A stretch of DNA of 64,000 bases from Gordius sp. MW1 (taxonomy: Eukaryota > Nematomorpha > Gordioida > Gordea > Gordiidae), in the NCBI GenBank assembly GCA_964036665.1, contig OZ038532.1:17697037-17761036 (forward strand). The letters are read 5' to 3'. Made by a program: the position numbers and the translations under genes. A model generated the notes under the pieces. That model made no database searches and was not told the origin of the DNA. It was given only the letters and a program-made list of their open reading frames with translations. Shown one piece after another: positions 1-12,257 of the stretch (position 1 is the stretch's first letter; each line of letters begins with the position of its first letter).

Positions 1-68
1 GAAATCAATATATTTTGGTTTGGTTAAATGGTCCAGTCTGTAGCAATGTTGTAAAATGACATGGTTTT

Positions 69-228
69 GTTTAGTAGACCTTTGGTGTTAGATGACAAAA
101 CGAAAACAGACAACAATTTTTTAGCCGACCTTAAGGCTTATTGGAAATTTGAAAAACTGACTAGAGGGTTTTAGTCTGTTTTTGCTGAGTCGGCCGTTAA
201 TCTTAGTTGAACACAAAGTCTACTAAAC
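69..228. repeat. short imperfect inverted repeat (MITE-like)
   Basis: GTTTAGTAGAC at 69-79 returns as its reverse complement at 218-228, with further partial pairing inward. No open frame lies inside. The size and shape suggest a small foldback element, but I see no target-site duplication. Confidence 0.35.
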
Positions 229-254
229 AATACCCAGATCTTTTTACAACAAGG

Positions 255-597
255 GCATTCCATGTCAAATCGCCTATTTTGCCCATTTTTGCTATTATCA
301 GATGACCAATAAAAGATAAAAAAAATCATTTTTTCTATGGAGACAGATCTTACCTTTCACAACCGCAAGATTTTATGATTAGGAGATGAATTAATTTATA
401 AATTTAACGTCATGACCCAATATAGTAAAAGACCAACTTTTGACCAATGAGCTCTCACAATTCTAAAAGCAGAGGTCCAAATGAACTAAAAATTTCACAA
501 TTTCCTTATTATCAATAGTTTCTACATTATTAACAAATTTAAATCTGAGAGGGTAAGCCGAAAAAGGCGTTTTTGTGATTGATTTGACATGGAATGC
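255..597. mobile_element. MITE with perfect 17 bp terminal inverted repeats
   Basis: GCATTCCATGTCAAATC at 255-271 is exactly the reverse complement of 581-597. The interior is AT-rich and non-coding. A related end (CCATTCCATGTCGATTCG) occurs near 3652 inside the CEBPZ intron, so this is a dispersed family. No clear target duplication is visible, so the superfamily is not assigned. Confidence 0.6.
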
Positions 598-717
598 ACT
601 AACACTATGATTCAGAATTGCATGAATCATAAAATTAAACTTTACGCATAATTAAAACAATTCCAAAATTGAGCACAGGGCTAAAACCCATTATTATGTG
701 CAATTTCTACCTTTTAG

Positions 718-909
718 GAATATTACGTCAAATTGGAAATGGCCCACACAGAAGCTAACATCGCTCGTCCCGACAGTCCAATTAATTCCCCGACCGATTT
801 GAAGGGCAAAAAATTAGATTTGTACGTCGGAATGATCAATGATCACGATGCCGCTATTGCTAGACTGGTGAAGGGCGTGGAAAATTTAAAAACGAGTCTT
901 ACCTTATGA
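718..909 (+). CDS. 3'-terminal exon of an unidentified gene
   Basis: An acceptor (ctaccttttag) at 711-717 is followed by 63 codons and a TGA at 907-909. If read in phase 0, the acceptor TAG is itself in frame, so translation must enter by splicing. The peptide starts EYYVKLEMAHTEANIARPDS and is charged and likely helical (KKLDLYVGMINDHDAAIARL). Codon choice is richer in GC than the surroundings, as expected of an exon. AATAAA at 1043-1048 could end the transcript. I do not recognise the family; upstream exons are not resolved and probably lie left of the window or in 1-700. It converges on CEBPZ. Confidence 0.55.
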   Translation, partial: EYYVKLEMAHTEANIARPDSPINSPTDLKGKKLDLYVGMINDHDAAIARLVKGVENLKTSLTL

Positions 910-1042
910 TTATGCCATACCCTTATTTCGCTCATGTACATATAATATTTTTGCCCAAAATTATATATTAAAGAGATAAATCTTGAAATTATTTTTAGTT
1001 AAATAATTTATAATTGTGTACGCAGGCGAAGTCATAAAACAA

Positions 1043-1048
1043 AATAAA
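1043..1048 (+). terminator. AATAAA polyadenylation signal
   Basis: A canonical hexamer 134 bp after the TGA of the 718-909 exon, on the same strand. Confidence 0.4.
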
Positions 1049-1411
1049 AAGGACATAGAGGTTAAATACAGATATCTAAATAATTATCATCTAAACGGGC
1101 CAAGAGTCGGCAAAAGCTTTTAAGTTTTCTGAGAATCCCAAGTTGTTGTCTAAGTAAAAAGTAGGTGAATTATCAAGATTTAGAAGAACGTTTTCCGATT
1201 TCTTAAAAAATATGTCTTTAAGCAATGGCCTGTTCATTTTTAAATATCCACAAACATTAATATCGTTTTGTTAATTATTGATCAGTAATAATGACATTTT
1301 TTAGATTTTCTTAAAACACTGGTATTATTTCGTTTAAAACAAAATGGCTGAGCAAATAATTTCGCTTTGATATATTTGGTAAATGGCAAAGCACGAGTTG
1401 TTGTAATCATA

Positions 1412-4400
1412 TTATTTGTTCATTTTATTTCGTTTTGAGCTAAAATTTTGCGTTTTAGTCCTTTTTACACGCGTTCCCCGGTTTTTTTTCTCGTTAGCTT
1501 TTTTCCGTTTAACCGCTGGCGTTTTTTCGGTAGTGTAATCTTGAGCGAAGTCAATGTCACCAATGGACTTTCCCCCTTTGGTTGTTTGGACGTCTAAATT
1601 GGGCAATTTATGTTGGCTCTTTTCTCGCGGTTTTCCTTTTTTTCTACGAATAACAATACCTTTAGGCGCATGATATACAATGCAATTTATACTTTTTGGT
1701 GGAGTTTGTGTCGGCATTTGAATGCGATGTTGATTCTTCTAAACCTAGAGTACGAGAGAAATCTAATGTATAAATTGGGTAATTTTGTGAAATATTCTTA
1801 GTAAGATCTCATTTTTAAGATTTCTAAATAATGCAAAAAAGAGGCAAAACCTAGCTAAATAGCACACATAATATCTGGTCACAAATAGATACATCAATAC
1901 GTTGAAGGAGCACAAACAGTTTTCTTTTTTAATTTAAAAACACAATATAGTTTTCTATTTACCTATAATTTAATTTGAACGTAGTTCTTTTGAAAGGGAA
2001 CAATCTACAATCAAAAAGACCTCAAAATGCTCAAATTTACCCTTGAGATCAGCTACTTCAAACCTCTGAGGGTTAAATTAAACAGCTTAAAATTTTATGA
2101 CTCAAAAATCATAAACAAAATATATTATGAGGATTAGCAAATGATGTATGGTTCTTTATTTAAAAACTGACAAATAATTACTTTTGTCTTCTAAAAAGCT
2201 TTTAGGATTTTTATGCGTGAAACCTTCAAGGAAATTGTAAAAAGCAAAGTTTTTCATAGGATCCCCTTGGCAATCGATAAATTTTTCGTTCAACAGGTCT
2301 CGGGCGTACAAAGAAACGGTGGGGTGAAAGTGATTGATTAACTAATAATGTTGAAAAATAAAATTAATTAAATTAAAAAATCTTTTGGGCGTTCAATTTT
2401 TTAATTATATTATCAAGTACTACCGGACGTATTTCATGAAAACGCTGAATGTTGCCAGAGTATTTCGGATCTCTTGCTAAGAAATCGTAGTCTTTGGCAT
2501 CTGCACGATTTAAATTTTGAAATAGCGTGTGCGAGTTATAATATTGCAAATGTAAATTTAAGTTAATTCACCAAAAAATAATTTAACAATATCTGTTATC
2601 TGCAAACCTTTTAGAAATGTTAACTTAAAAGAGAAAACCCCAACGATGATGCAGTACCAGTTAACGCATAAAGCGATTGTAATTTTCTAAACATAACGCT
2701 TTGCTGTGCATTGCCGTTGTTAAACTGTGAAAGTGTGTTCTTTAAGAAAAAACGTTTGTGTTTGTAAAATGGTTAAGCATACAGACTCATATTATATTCC
2801 TAATAAGTGTAAATGTGAATCCATAAAAATATGCATGTTTGCCGCATTTATATAAAATCAGGGAAAGCTTAGGTGATCAGAGACGTAACCAAACGCCCTT
2901 CAAATTGCCAAAAATTTAAAGCTATCCATCGGAAAGATCGATGTTAACAAATCTTCTCTAATCCCCTGGCAAAATGGTTTATCCCTCAAATGGGATTTCC
3001 CTTGCATTGACCTATTTGCCCCTTCCCATTTTAATTACGACCCTAGCGCTACCGCAGAAGGGCTTAAAACGGGAACCGGTCAAAGTCGCAGAAAAAAAGC
3101 AGCAGAATCGGTCAGAACTGGTCAGATCAAGATTGGTCAGGAGGGTTAGGGCTAGGGTTAGTGTTTTAGGTCAGCGTTTTAGGTTCGGGTTAGGGTTAGA
3201 TGCACATCAAATTCCTTCCCCATTTGAGATTTAATTCTAATATATTGATTATCTAAAATCTTGATCTGACCAGTTCTGACCAATTCTGCTGCTTTTTTTC
3301 TGCCACTTTGACCCCGATTCCTTAAAACTACAGAATATTCTGCTCTTTTGGCATCCAATATTTTTATGCCTGTCGTTGCCTCGTGCTCTGGTTCCTTCGG
3401 TAAACAGGCAATGGCATTTTTAAAAAAATCGGAAAACGCTCACCGTCCAAATTTCCGCGTCCTCTTTACTTGGCAACAACTAGGGATTCTTGTTGTACGA
3501 TACAACTTTAAATGTTCACAAAATGTATGTGGGCCAAAACCGATGATCTACAAAAGCAAAATGAGCTCTCGAACAAGCGCTATAACATTTTTCAAAGAAA
3601 TTTTATGAGGAACGATCAAGGGGCGATAAAAATAAATTATATAATGAAGCCATTCCATGTCGATTCGTTAAAAAAAAGACGATTTTCGACCGACCATCTC
3701 AGATCAAGTTGATTTTTGGCATTGCTGTAGGCCTCATTTATTAGAGTAATTTCTGAAAATTTTAGCCATTTTGGGCCAATACTTTTTAAGTTATGGACGT
3801 TTAAAGGGCCAAAATCACGTACGGGAGCGTTTTATGGATTATACTATTTTTGTCATATTTTTGAAAGTTGGTGCATTTTGTTCATAAAAAATCCTCTATC
3901 GAAATAACTTAACCAAAAACCTCAAACTTTTGGGGTTAATTTTTTGTGGTCGAAGTGAAAATTCTTAAAAACAAATTTACCCTGTATATGAATCACCAGT
4001 TTCACAATGTGCACTCCTTTATGACCCATTATCATATTTCAATCATAAAAAGTTTGAGATCGGCTACCAGATGGTCAAGAATTCGAAAAATTACATTTTC
4101 ACCAAAAATATTTATAGATGGCGGTATAATCAATTATCACAAGAACATATAATGATATTTGTTTTTTTTAATTGCAAATTTATAAAGAATGTATGGTAAA
4201 TAAATAATATTGGATTAAAAATCAACTTAAATTTTAAATTTTTATCTACGCGATGGGCAAGTTCAAAATCTTCTTTTATAATAATGAATCAAACAATAAA
4301 GTCAAACTTAGAGCATTGGAGTCTTTGTTAATCGTATCGTCTTGGTCCTCTTCTACATCTAAGCTAACACATTTGACCAAAAAATCGTTAAGTTTGAAAT

Positions 4401-6367
4401 CATTTCGGTGCTTGGACACTTCGGACATTATGATGAGTGAAGCTGCTACAAAGGGAACGGACGACGAAAGATTTAATGTAAGGAGCCTTTTAAAGAATGC
4501 CTATATGTAATAAACATTAAATTGTTTTCAACTATTCCAAATTCAAAGTAATAAATGACATCTTTTTTGCATAAAGCATATGAAATGAATTATACACTAA
4601 AAATTAATAAATAGTTTTGCTTTGACTACTAATGCAAAAAGCAGCGTAACTTCGTAATAAAAAAAATAATTAACTGTATAAGAATTAATAGATTATAAAG
4701 CCATGCCAAAGATATATATAGATTATAAGAAACCTTTGTGCGTTCAATGTTATAATCTTGAGAAAGGGCCTTATGCAAAAGGGCAAAATATTTGTCTTGT
4801 TTGATTGAGGTTTTAAGTTCGGGATCCAAAAGTTTTTTGTACAAGCATTTATAAAAACGATCTTTCAATTTTTCTTCTACAAGTCCTTGAGGATTGAATA
4901 GAAACTGAAAAAGAAATGCCAAAATTTCAATACCTAATTAAAAAATTATATTACATAAATAATATATTTCAATTTTAAAAGATTTACTTGTATTAAAGTT
5001 AACTTTATTAAGGATTTCGTAAAATACATTAATTTCTCTAAGAATCTCATCATAAGAGTAATCCTTTTGACTGAGGTAAGGAAAAGCTATATTAATTCCA
5101 TTGAATATTAGAGCCATTAATTTTAATGGCATATCTTTCTCTTTCAAAAGCATCTAGAAATATTAACTGTCAATCTATTTTTGATGCTAGATATTATACC
5201 TTGAAAAGCCCAAAATATATTTTGATAACCTTCAAAACTAGAGGACCATCCTTGTGTTTATCAAAAATCATGGATGACTTTATAAACATTGTGGCATAAA
5301 ATGGGGCCTGGGTATTAATGTTATTTGCTCTTTTAAAGAGAAGTGATTCTATTTCTTCTAAAATAGCCATACGCATATTAGGATGACAATTCACAACCTC
5401 TTTCAGTAAATTGCACACTTTGTTTGCCATTTTAGGTTTAGGATCACCCAATTTATTAATTAAAGCAACTAATAACTCCAATTCACCCTCAGGCTTGTGA
5501 ATCAACAATTCTTGCATTGTTTGAATTGATAAAAGTTTTGTTACATCAAGTTGATCAAGACTAAATACTTTGAGGTGCTGAATATAATCAGGATATATCT
5601 CTTGTTTTAATATGTGTTCAAAATAATATAATGCTAATGTCTGGGAAACTTGAGATTGATTTAATAATTCTGTAATTTTCACTTTATTCTCTCCAAAATG
5701 TGAATTGTCACTTTGATTATGTGGTGTTCCATTAAGAAATTGTCTTAATAATGGCAAATGAGGTTGATCTATAAATCTTGTTAATTTACGATCAGATGGT
5801 AGTATCTGAGTTAAAAATAATTCCCTTAAGACTTCTATGACCATAATTGAGATTTTTCTATTAGTTTGTTTGATAAGACCTGAAATATTATAATTTTAGA
5901 TTAATATACTAGTACATATCGATAAAACATTGGGAAGATATAATCAATCAGAATGAAAGTTTCAATATATATACAGGTTTACCAATTAATGATCTTAAAT
6001 AGGATAAACTATAGAGAGGTGATTTTTGAACTAAAAGCACAAGGGCTGATACACGGTCGCCAAACGTTCCAGAATTAATTAATTTAAACAAATATTTTCC
6101 ATTTTTATCTTTTTTACGATGCTCTATTAATGAATTATTAAAATAAGAAACAATTATTTATATACCATGCTCATTTTTAAAAGCATATTGTTCATAATAT
6201 TTTTTTGCCAAATTAAACAATTCCTCATAATCATTCTCCTTGAGATCATTTATATCAATTTTCACATCCAAATTTATAGGGATGGGCTACTGTTTATTAG
6301 TATAATAATAGATTAATTTACCTGATAATCAAACCATTTACAAAACATATTTTTAACAAATGACGTC
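1412..6367 (-). CDS. CEBPZ: CCAAT/enhancer-binding protein zeta (Noc1/Mak21 family), multi-exon
   Basis: Nucleolar CBF-family protein; the family acts in 60S ribosomal subunit assembly. Phase-consistent minus-strand exons: 6367-6322, 6286-6166, 6123-5983, 5879-5200, 5153-4988, 4933-4734, 4500-4308, 2500-2424 and 2341-2182, each GT-AG. Family landmarks in order: KWFDYQ; SGTFGDRVSALVLLVQ; ELFLTQILPSDRKL; LYYFEHILKQ; NKLGDPKPKMANKVCNLL; HPNMR..EEIESLLFKR; NGINIAFPYL; VNFNTS; YKKLLDPEL; FFKRLL then an acidic stretch; and NHFHPTVSLYARDLL followed by GDP and HKNPKS. A Lys-rich exon (1738-1412) is the likely basic tail, placed by position and composition; the link from 2182 to it is unresolved and probably needs one more exon. 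N-terminal exons above 6367 were not found. The 4307-2501 intron carries transposon debris. Confidence 0.9.
2947..3610 (+). mobile_element. R2-like non-LTR retrotransposon C-terminal fragment, split by a MITE
   Basis: Lies antisense in the large CEBPZ intron. It encodes LIPWQNGLSLKWDFPCIDLF, matching the restriction-like endonuclease region of the other copies in this window (LIPWSRGLNLTWDF at about 11335). After the MITE at 3071-3320 it resumes with SNIFMPVVASCSGSFGKQAM. The reading frame is exact across the MITE if one 8 bp target copy is counted. Only about 220 codons remain and no RT is present, so it is a dead 5'-truncated copy. Confidence 0.7.
3071..3320. mobile_element. 250 bp foldback MITE with telomere-like core
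   Basis: Arms of about 62 bp pair nearly perfectly (3071-3134 with 3258-3320; shared GCAGAAAAAAAGCAGCAGAA). The exact 8 bp target duplication CTTAAAAC is present at 3063-3070 and 3321-3328. The loop holds degenerate TTAGGG units (GGGTTAGGGCTAGGGTTAG near 3143, and more to 3199). An 8 bp duplication suggests hAT-type mobilisation. A second copy is at 58675-58908. Confidence 0.85.
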
Positions 6368-7467
6368 CTTCAAGTGGTAGCGGGTACGAATAAATTACCA
6401 AAATATTTTTTGATATGTGCAAAAATCTTTATTTTAAGTGCGTATTATAAACACTATCAAGCATAACATAGGCGAAATTGCTCCGACCATAACGAAATAT
6501 AGTTTGTGCTCAAGATATATTGTGTCCGAGGAAGGATAGAGTGAATAATAAATTGTGTGCTTATTTGGGTTCCCCAGACACCGAATTTAGTAGAGTAAAA
6601 GCGGATTTATTAATAAATAATAATGCAAAATATAAACTTTATTTTTATATTAAATTTTTATACCGAATGATATATAATAAGCATAAGATCATCCCCCAAT
6701 AATAATAATTTTAAAATGGGAAGGGGTTATACAACTAAAAGGTGCCGAGTGTAAATCTATTTCTTCGCCCTCTCTTTAATACGATCCTATTAAATTACTA
6801 ACTATAAAAAAACAACACATGCGAAAAATAGGGACACTAGACATAACACGCATGCAACAAGATCAGACAAGCACATTGAGTGTATAACTACAAAATAAAT
6901 AATGATCAAATCAAAATACAATATCTTGTTAAATATTTATTCACTTTTAGCAAGTTAAAATACATAAGTATATTTGTGGTTATGGTTCTTCCCTCAATTT
7001 TTAGACTTATTTTAAAAATAACCCAAGTCCATTCAATTTGCGGCAAACAAATGTTAATGACAAGTAAAAAATTATGCAAATTTTTTTAATTTTCATATAT
7101 TTATTTATATATAAATATTTCATTCAATAATTTAGAAATTTTAAATTAGACAATACTTTGCACCTAACATTGTCGGACGGAAGCGACGGTAGAATGTTAT
7201 TAAATTGATACGCTTAAAGAACCTAGCTTAACACCACATTGAATGACTTTTTTATATAGGGCTTCTTTTTGAAGATTTTATGGTCGTAAAAGATTTTCAC
7301 CTTTTTAAAAAATTAAAATCTATAATAATATTATTAAAATTTTTTTGACAATGCTGTCTTATTTGTTAAAATTTATAATAATATTAATTTTAACTAAAAC
7401 GGACTTATGTTTTACATAGGAGATCCAAGTGGGACTAAGACGGAATAATATGCAAAGGTGTAATATA
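6368..7467. other. AT-rich intergenic DNA
   Basis: Upstream flank of CEBPZ. Short open frames on both strands lack codon character and splice context. It could hide the N-terminal exon(s) and promoter of CEBPZ, but I could not identify them. Confidence 0.4.
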
Positions 7468-8199
7468 TAGAGATGCACCGATACCAAGTATCGGCATGGT
7501 ATCGGCGCCGATACCTTGCCAAAAGTATCGGCCGATACTTTGCTAATATCGGCAATTATCAAGCCGATACCTTTTTCAATATGAAACTCAAAAAATAATA
7601 TTTATAGTATCTCCTACCATTAAAAAATAGAGGACTTTTTTGATTTTTTGAAAATTGTTTTATTATTGGCTATAAATATTTCTATGTGGAGTATAATAAA
7701 CTCATTGACCATCTGTTCCGAATAACTGCGCTTTTAAGTAAAAATTGTTTTATGTTAAAAATTATTTCGGAGAAAATAGAACACTAACAATTGTCAAGTT
7801 GAACATAAGAACTAAATTTTCAATATTAGTTTTTAATATAAGCATATTACACCTATATTTACTTTTTTACAAAATAAATTTATGTATAAATAAAATATAA
7901 AGTGTACCATAATAAAATTTAAATTTCTTTTTTGATCTATTAATCACAATACGTTTGAATAAATTAATAACAAAATTTATTATTATAAATTAATATTATA
8001 TTACAATTGTTTTATCGTCAAAATTCTGATCTACCAAAATTTGGATGTGACTTAATTTATAATATTTAATTTGCATATATTTTTTAGTATAAAATTTTTT
8101 TTATTATAAGTATCGGCATGGTATCGGTATCGCCAAAAAAATCTTAAGTATCGGCTGGTATCGGTATCGGCACAAAATAGTGGTATCGGTGCATCTCTA
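7468..8199. mobile_element. hAT-type MITE (TAGAGATGCACCGATA termini)
   Basis: TAGAGATGCACCGATACCA at 7468 is mirrored by TGGTATCGGTGCATCTCTA ending at 8199. Both ends carry clustered subterminal TATCGG motifs in both orientations, typical of hAT transposase binding arrays. The flanking octamers GTAATATA and CTAATCGA agree at 5 of 8 positions, consistent with a decayed 8 bp duplication. The interior is AT-rich and non-coding. Confidence 0.85.
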
Positions 8200-8350
8200 C
8201 TAATCGACAACTATAAAGAGCAAGTGCCAAAGGAGTCAGCAGTTGTTAGTATTAAATAAATCTTAAACATTTGCTGATAATGTGAATAAATTTAGAACTA
8301 TTAAATAATATAAACCTTAATTTTTTTAAATAATGTAGTGGCGTAGGTAA

Positions 8351-8420
8351 GGGGGGGGGGGGGGGGTTCGGGTTATTATCTCCCCTCCTCTCATCATTGA
8401 TAAATTTTAATCCCCCCCCC
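8351..8420. repeat. homopolymer G run followed by C run
   Basis: G16 at 8351-8366 is followed by a C run about 45 bp later (8412-8420), so the pair could fold back. Such G/C runs recur inside the GGCGTAGCC MITE family. Otherwise 8200-8832 shows no gene. Confidence 0.5.
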
Positions 8421-8832
8421 GAATTCTATGAAAAAACTTAATGATATTTAAGAATCTCATTAGTGGTATAGAAATAATTAATTACCTTATTTTTGAGTTA
8501 ATTTGAGATGACTACTAATTTTAAGACTACTTATACGAAAATTTTCCATTTGTAATGCGTGTAACTATCTTAACTTATAAAATAGAAGAGTAAGATGCTA
8601 ATACAAGCCAAATTTTGTATTAAAAGTAATTAATGATTTATTTTATAAGCGTTAACAAGCTTATTTAAAACTTACTTTAAATTTTATATATTTAGAAATC
8701 GCAATAATACTAGAATAATGAATAAACAAAATAAATGATAATATCACAAAGCGTTTTAGTTTCTTTAAAACGGAGTGTGCTAATTCTCCAACATAGATTG
8801 ATGATCCAATTTAACTTAGTACTAATAATCCG

Positions 8833-9832
8833 CCAACTTTATAAAAGCAAATCTAGTTGGCATCGGCAAAGTTAGCATTATCCGGCCTGCAAATGGCCTA
8901 ATGGCAGCGAGCATTGATGGCCTTTTAATTTAAAAATTAAGGGAGGGGCTTGGACGAGCTTTAAGTAACGAAAGGCAGGCCAGACTTAGTTATAAATAGA
9001 CCATACTCCGCCCCCCCCCCCCTTAAATTTTTTCAACTATGTTTTCATTTATGTAATTTAATGTAAAGGAAATGATGAGTTTTTTGTGATATTTATCAAA
9101 TTCTATAATTATTTGATTTTTACAATTAAAATCAATATCATTCTCTCATCATTTATTTATAGAACTTGTGATTCCTTGTGATTTCTTTTATTTTTTTTTC
9201 AATATAGTTTTCCCCAAAAGTGGAGAGTGAAAGTTTTTATTTTTTAATAAGGTTAAAAATTAACAAAGCTAATTTTAAAAAAATCAACCTTACTTACAAT
9301 TTTTAATTATGTTAACAAATGTTTCTATTTTAGCTAAATTAACACATACTTTGACAACTTAATCAAGGAAGAGTATGACACACCTATTTCTGAATATTAA
9401 TAAATAATAAATGGACTCTTCCTTTAACAAACATCTTAATCATTTCAGCAACTCGTGACATAAATGTGCCGAGAAGACCTAAGTTTTTCCTTTTAAAGGA
9501 ACAATCTATGGTTTTTTTAACGTTTGATAAAGTAAACAGAAAATCTTTATATGTAACTAATGTCTACAATCTTTCTTTACTTTTTAATAAGAGATGTGCA
9601 ATCTATTACCTTTACCTTTAGTCTTTATATGTCTTTACAAATTGCCTTCCTTAAAACCAATAAATCATTCATAGTTTTATAGATTATGTCAAGAAATATA
9701 GATAAATACCAAAGAAAAGCTAGAGTTTTATATAAATTTCAAAGTATCATCTTTCTTCTTTTATTTTAAACATGACAACCTCACCATGTCCAGCCTGTCA
9801 TAAAATTACTGTGCTAACAAAACTGTGAAAAA
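8833..9832. repeat. 1 kb dispersed repeat, copy A
   Basis: Aligns along its length with 22771-23790 in the same orientation. Both start CCAACTTTATAAAAGCAAA, contain a C run, and end GTCCAGCCTGTCATAAAATT. No terminal repeats were seen. Copy B keeps a short open frame at its start that is broken in copy A. The right boundary abuts the 5.2 kb duplicated block. Confidence 0.7.
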
Positions 9833-11650
9833 TAAGGACCAGTTTCCTCCAGAAATATCCCAACTTTTTTTTGGCGGAAAACTATTGGTCTTCAACAAAC
9901 CCGGCGACTTAAATCGTCCCATCGCTATAGGGTCAGTTTTCAAATTCATCACGATCAAAATTCGCGCTTCTTTGGCCTATTCCTTTCTCCCCAACCAATT
10001 AGGTTGGGGAGTCAAGGAAGGTTGTGAAACGGCCGCCCATACGGCTCAAATCCTATTCGAGTCATCACCATAGGCAGAACTTTTAGTTGAACTCAACTTT
10101 AAAATCGCTTTAAACAGCGTCAAGAGGGCGGCGTTCCTTGCACCCTTCCACCCAGAATTGTACTCATACGTCTCAATATTTAAGGAGCCCCATAATTTCT
10201 TCTATTTAGGGATAAGATAATCCACTCCTCCAGAGGGATACAGCAAGGATCCCCTAGGCAGAGCTTTCCCGTCTAGCCATTCAGTGAATTATCCATAAAC
10301 TGTCTAACACATGAAGCCTTTCCTGCATGCTGTGATACATGAACGACGGTTTTTTAGTGGGCCCGCAAAGGAAATAAGTAAAATACTACCAATTATAGCA
10401 TCCTTTTCAGATTCAGGCTTCGAACTCAACCAACTGTAATGCGAAATATACAGTAAAGATACCTCAATAGATCCTTCACTCCCCTTCATCACTCATGGGC
10501 CGTTCAGTCACCTAGGCGCCTCGCTGGATGGGCCCATATATTCCTAACTCCTTTTGATCAAATTTGCAAATTTTATAGAGATCGTCAAATCTACCCTGCA
10601 AAAACGTACCCCTCACCATGCCATCTCGAAAATAATGCCTTGCGTGCATCATCCATAACCGTCCCCAGCAACTAAATTTAATTGAACGAAATATTCAGAC
10701 TCTTTTTGGAACCTGCCTAAATATAAAGCTTAGTCCCGTTCAATGGCTTCAAGCATCCTTCCCTTTCAGAGTGGGGGAAGTGGTATTAGATCTCCACGAC
10801 AGATAGCATTAGCGGGTTTTATATCTTCGAGTATGAGTACCGACTTACTTATCTCTGGCATGACATCCCTCCCAGACCGTCACCTCCAGGAGGCCCTCCA
10901 CAGGTGGGATGCGGACAACCTCGAATCGGCCAACGACCACTCAGAGGGACCTAAAAGGAATAGTATCTCTCCCTGATAACACGTTCCGTGGCTTATGTTT
11001 CTTCGAACGAACTATCCCATAAACTCTGTTTAAATTGGGCCTATTCCAAGAAGAGTTACGAATGGCTCGAAGTCCCGAGCAGTAGTTTGGGACTCCATAT
11101 GTATAGGGAGGAGTTAGGCATTGCCATAGGCCTCCGTCTCGTGACATCGTATCCCCATTCGTATGCGATTTCTGCAAACACCCGGCCCAACCCAATGGAC
11201 ATCATCCCCTCCATTGCAAATACATCACGACGATTAATAAAGTCATCGGCAAGTGCATTGAGAAGGGTGGCTATCCAATTGGGGCCCGTCGGCCTTGGCA
11301 CAACCGACGATAAAAGACCAGACAACGTCACACTCATTCCATGGTCCCGTGGCCTGAATCTCACTTGGGACTTTTTTACGGTCGAGATATTTGCCCCAAC
11401 CAAATCCTCTCCTGACCTTGACGTCACTGCAGAGAAATGAAAAACAACAAAACATTCCTCCCTTGCGGACGCGATATTCTTTCCCGTAGTGGCAACCACA
11501 ATCGGAACTTGAGCATTGAAGCTCTTGCTTTCTCGAAACAAATTGGAAAGGCGATCTCTAACGTCTCATTAGATTTTAATAGTGCTTTTTATTATGCAAA
11601 AGATCACAATGGAAATCGTTAAATCCAACACGATTTCCAACACGGATTAA
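9833..11650 (+). mobile_element. R2-like non-LTR retrotransposon, 5'-truncated and decayed
   Basis: Conceptual translation over several frames shows the RT segment with KIIHSSRGIQQGSP near 10213. It is followed by the C-terminal region: a decayed zinc-binding stretch, then DDKRPDNVTLIPWSRGLNLT and WDFFTVEIFAP (about 11307-11400), the PD..D-type restriction-like endonuclease of early-branching non-LTR elements. The longest open piece is 10988-11440. It ends with the ITMEIVKSNTIS segment near 11610 shared by all copies. Many stops and frameshifts: not active. Confidence 0.7.
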
Positions 11651-12257
11651 TGCCATCCGTTTTTGTTTTAGGTCGTTTTGAGAGTTTTTTAGTCGTGAAT
11701 CTAATCTTTTTTATATTAAATAGATTTAATCGATAGTTGTTGATTATAAACTCCTAAATTAAAATTATAAAAATAAAAACAATTATTTTTTGGTCATAAA
11801 GAACTCAGTTACTATGCTAAATTCAATCAAAATGCCTAGTTTTTTTAAGAGGTGTTAATTAATTTTAAAGATGTTAAGTTTCACCGATAAAATATTGATC
11901 TTTTTAAGGTTAAAAAGGGTTTTTTACCCAAATATTCCATTATTTAAAGGAAATAACCTGACCGATGTCAAAATTATTGTGATTTAAATTGACAATTATC
12001 GTTCAACTTGTTGAGAATGGATTGACATTTTTATAAATTTCATATAAAACTCTAGCAAAAAAATCAATTCTTCAAATTTTTTCATTGCTTTTATGGGCAA
12101 AATCAAATCGTTAAGGCTTACAAACATTAAAATCTTGGTTACCTAATTTATTATAAGGCATCAAATTTGTGAATAAATTAGCTTAAAAATTATAGAGTTT
12201 ACAAAATTAAAAATTAATATTTAAGTTCAAATGCAAAGAAAGCTGAATTACTCTAAT

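Noticed and set aside
3143..3199. True telomere or chromosome-end boundary
   Set aside because: The TTAGGG units are degenerate, short and enclosed in a MITE with target duplications.
4253..4510. 85-codon + strand frame
   Set aside because: Antisense to CEBPZ exon 4500-4308, which has family homology and matching splice phases.
4629..4733. Apparent continuation of CEBPZ exon 4933-4734 into LIIFFITKLRCFLH and a stop
   Set aside because: The exon beginning GCATTC at 4500 gives a far better family match and the right phase, so this is intron.
11056..11541. 161-codon open frame on the minus strand, and its 146-codon twin at 32181-32621
   Set aside because: The + strand of the same stretch encodes the conserved endonuclease motifs; the minus frame is an antisense shadow kept open by composition.
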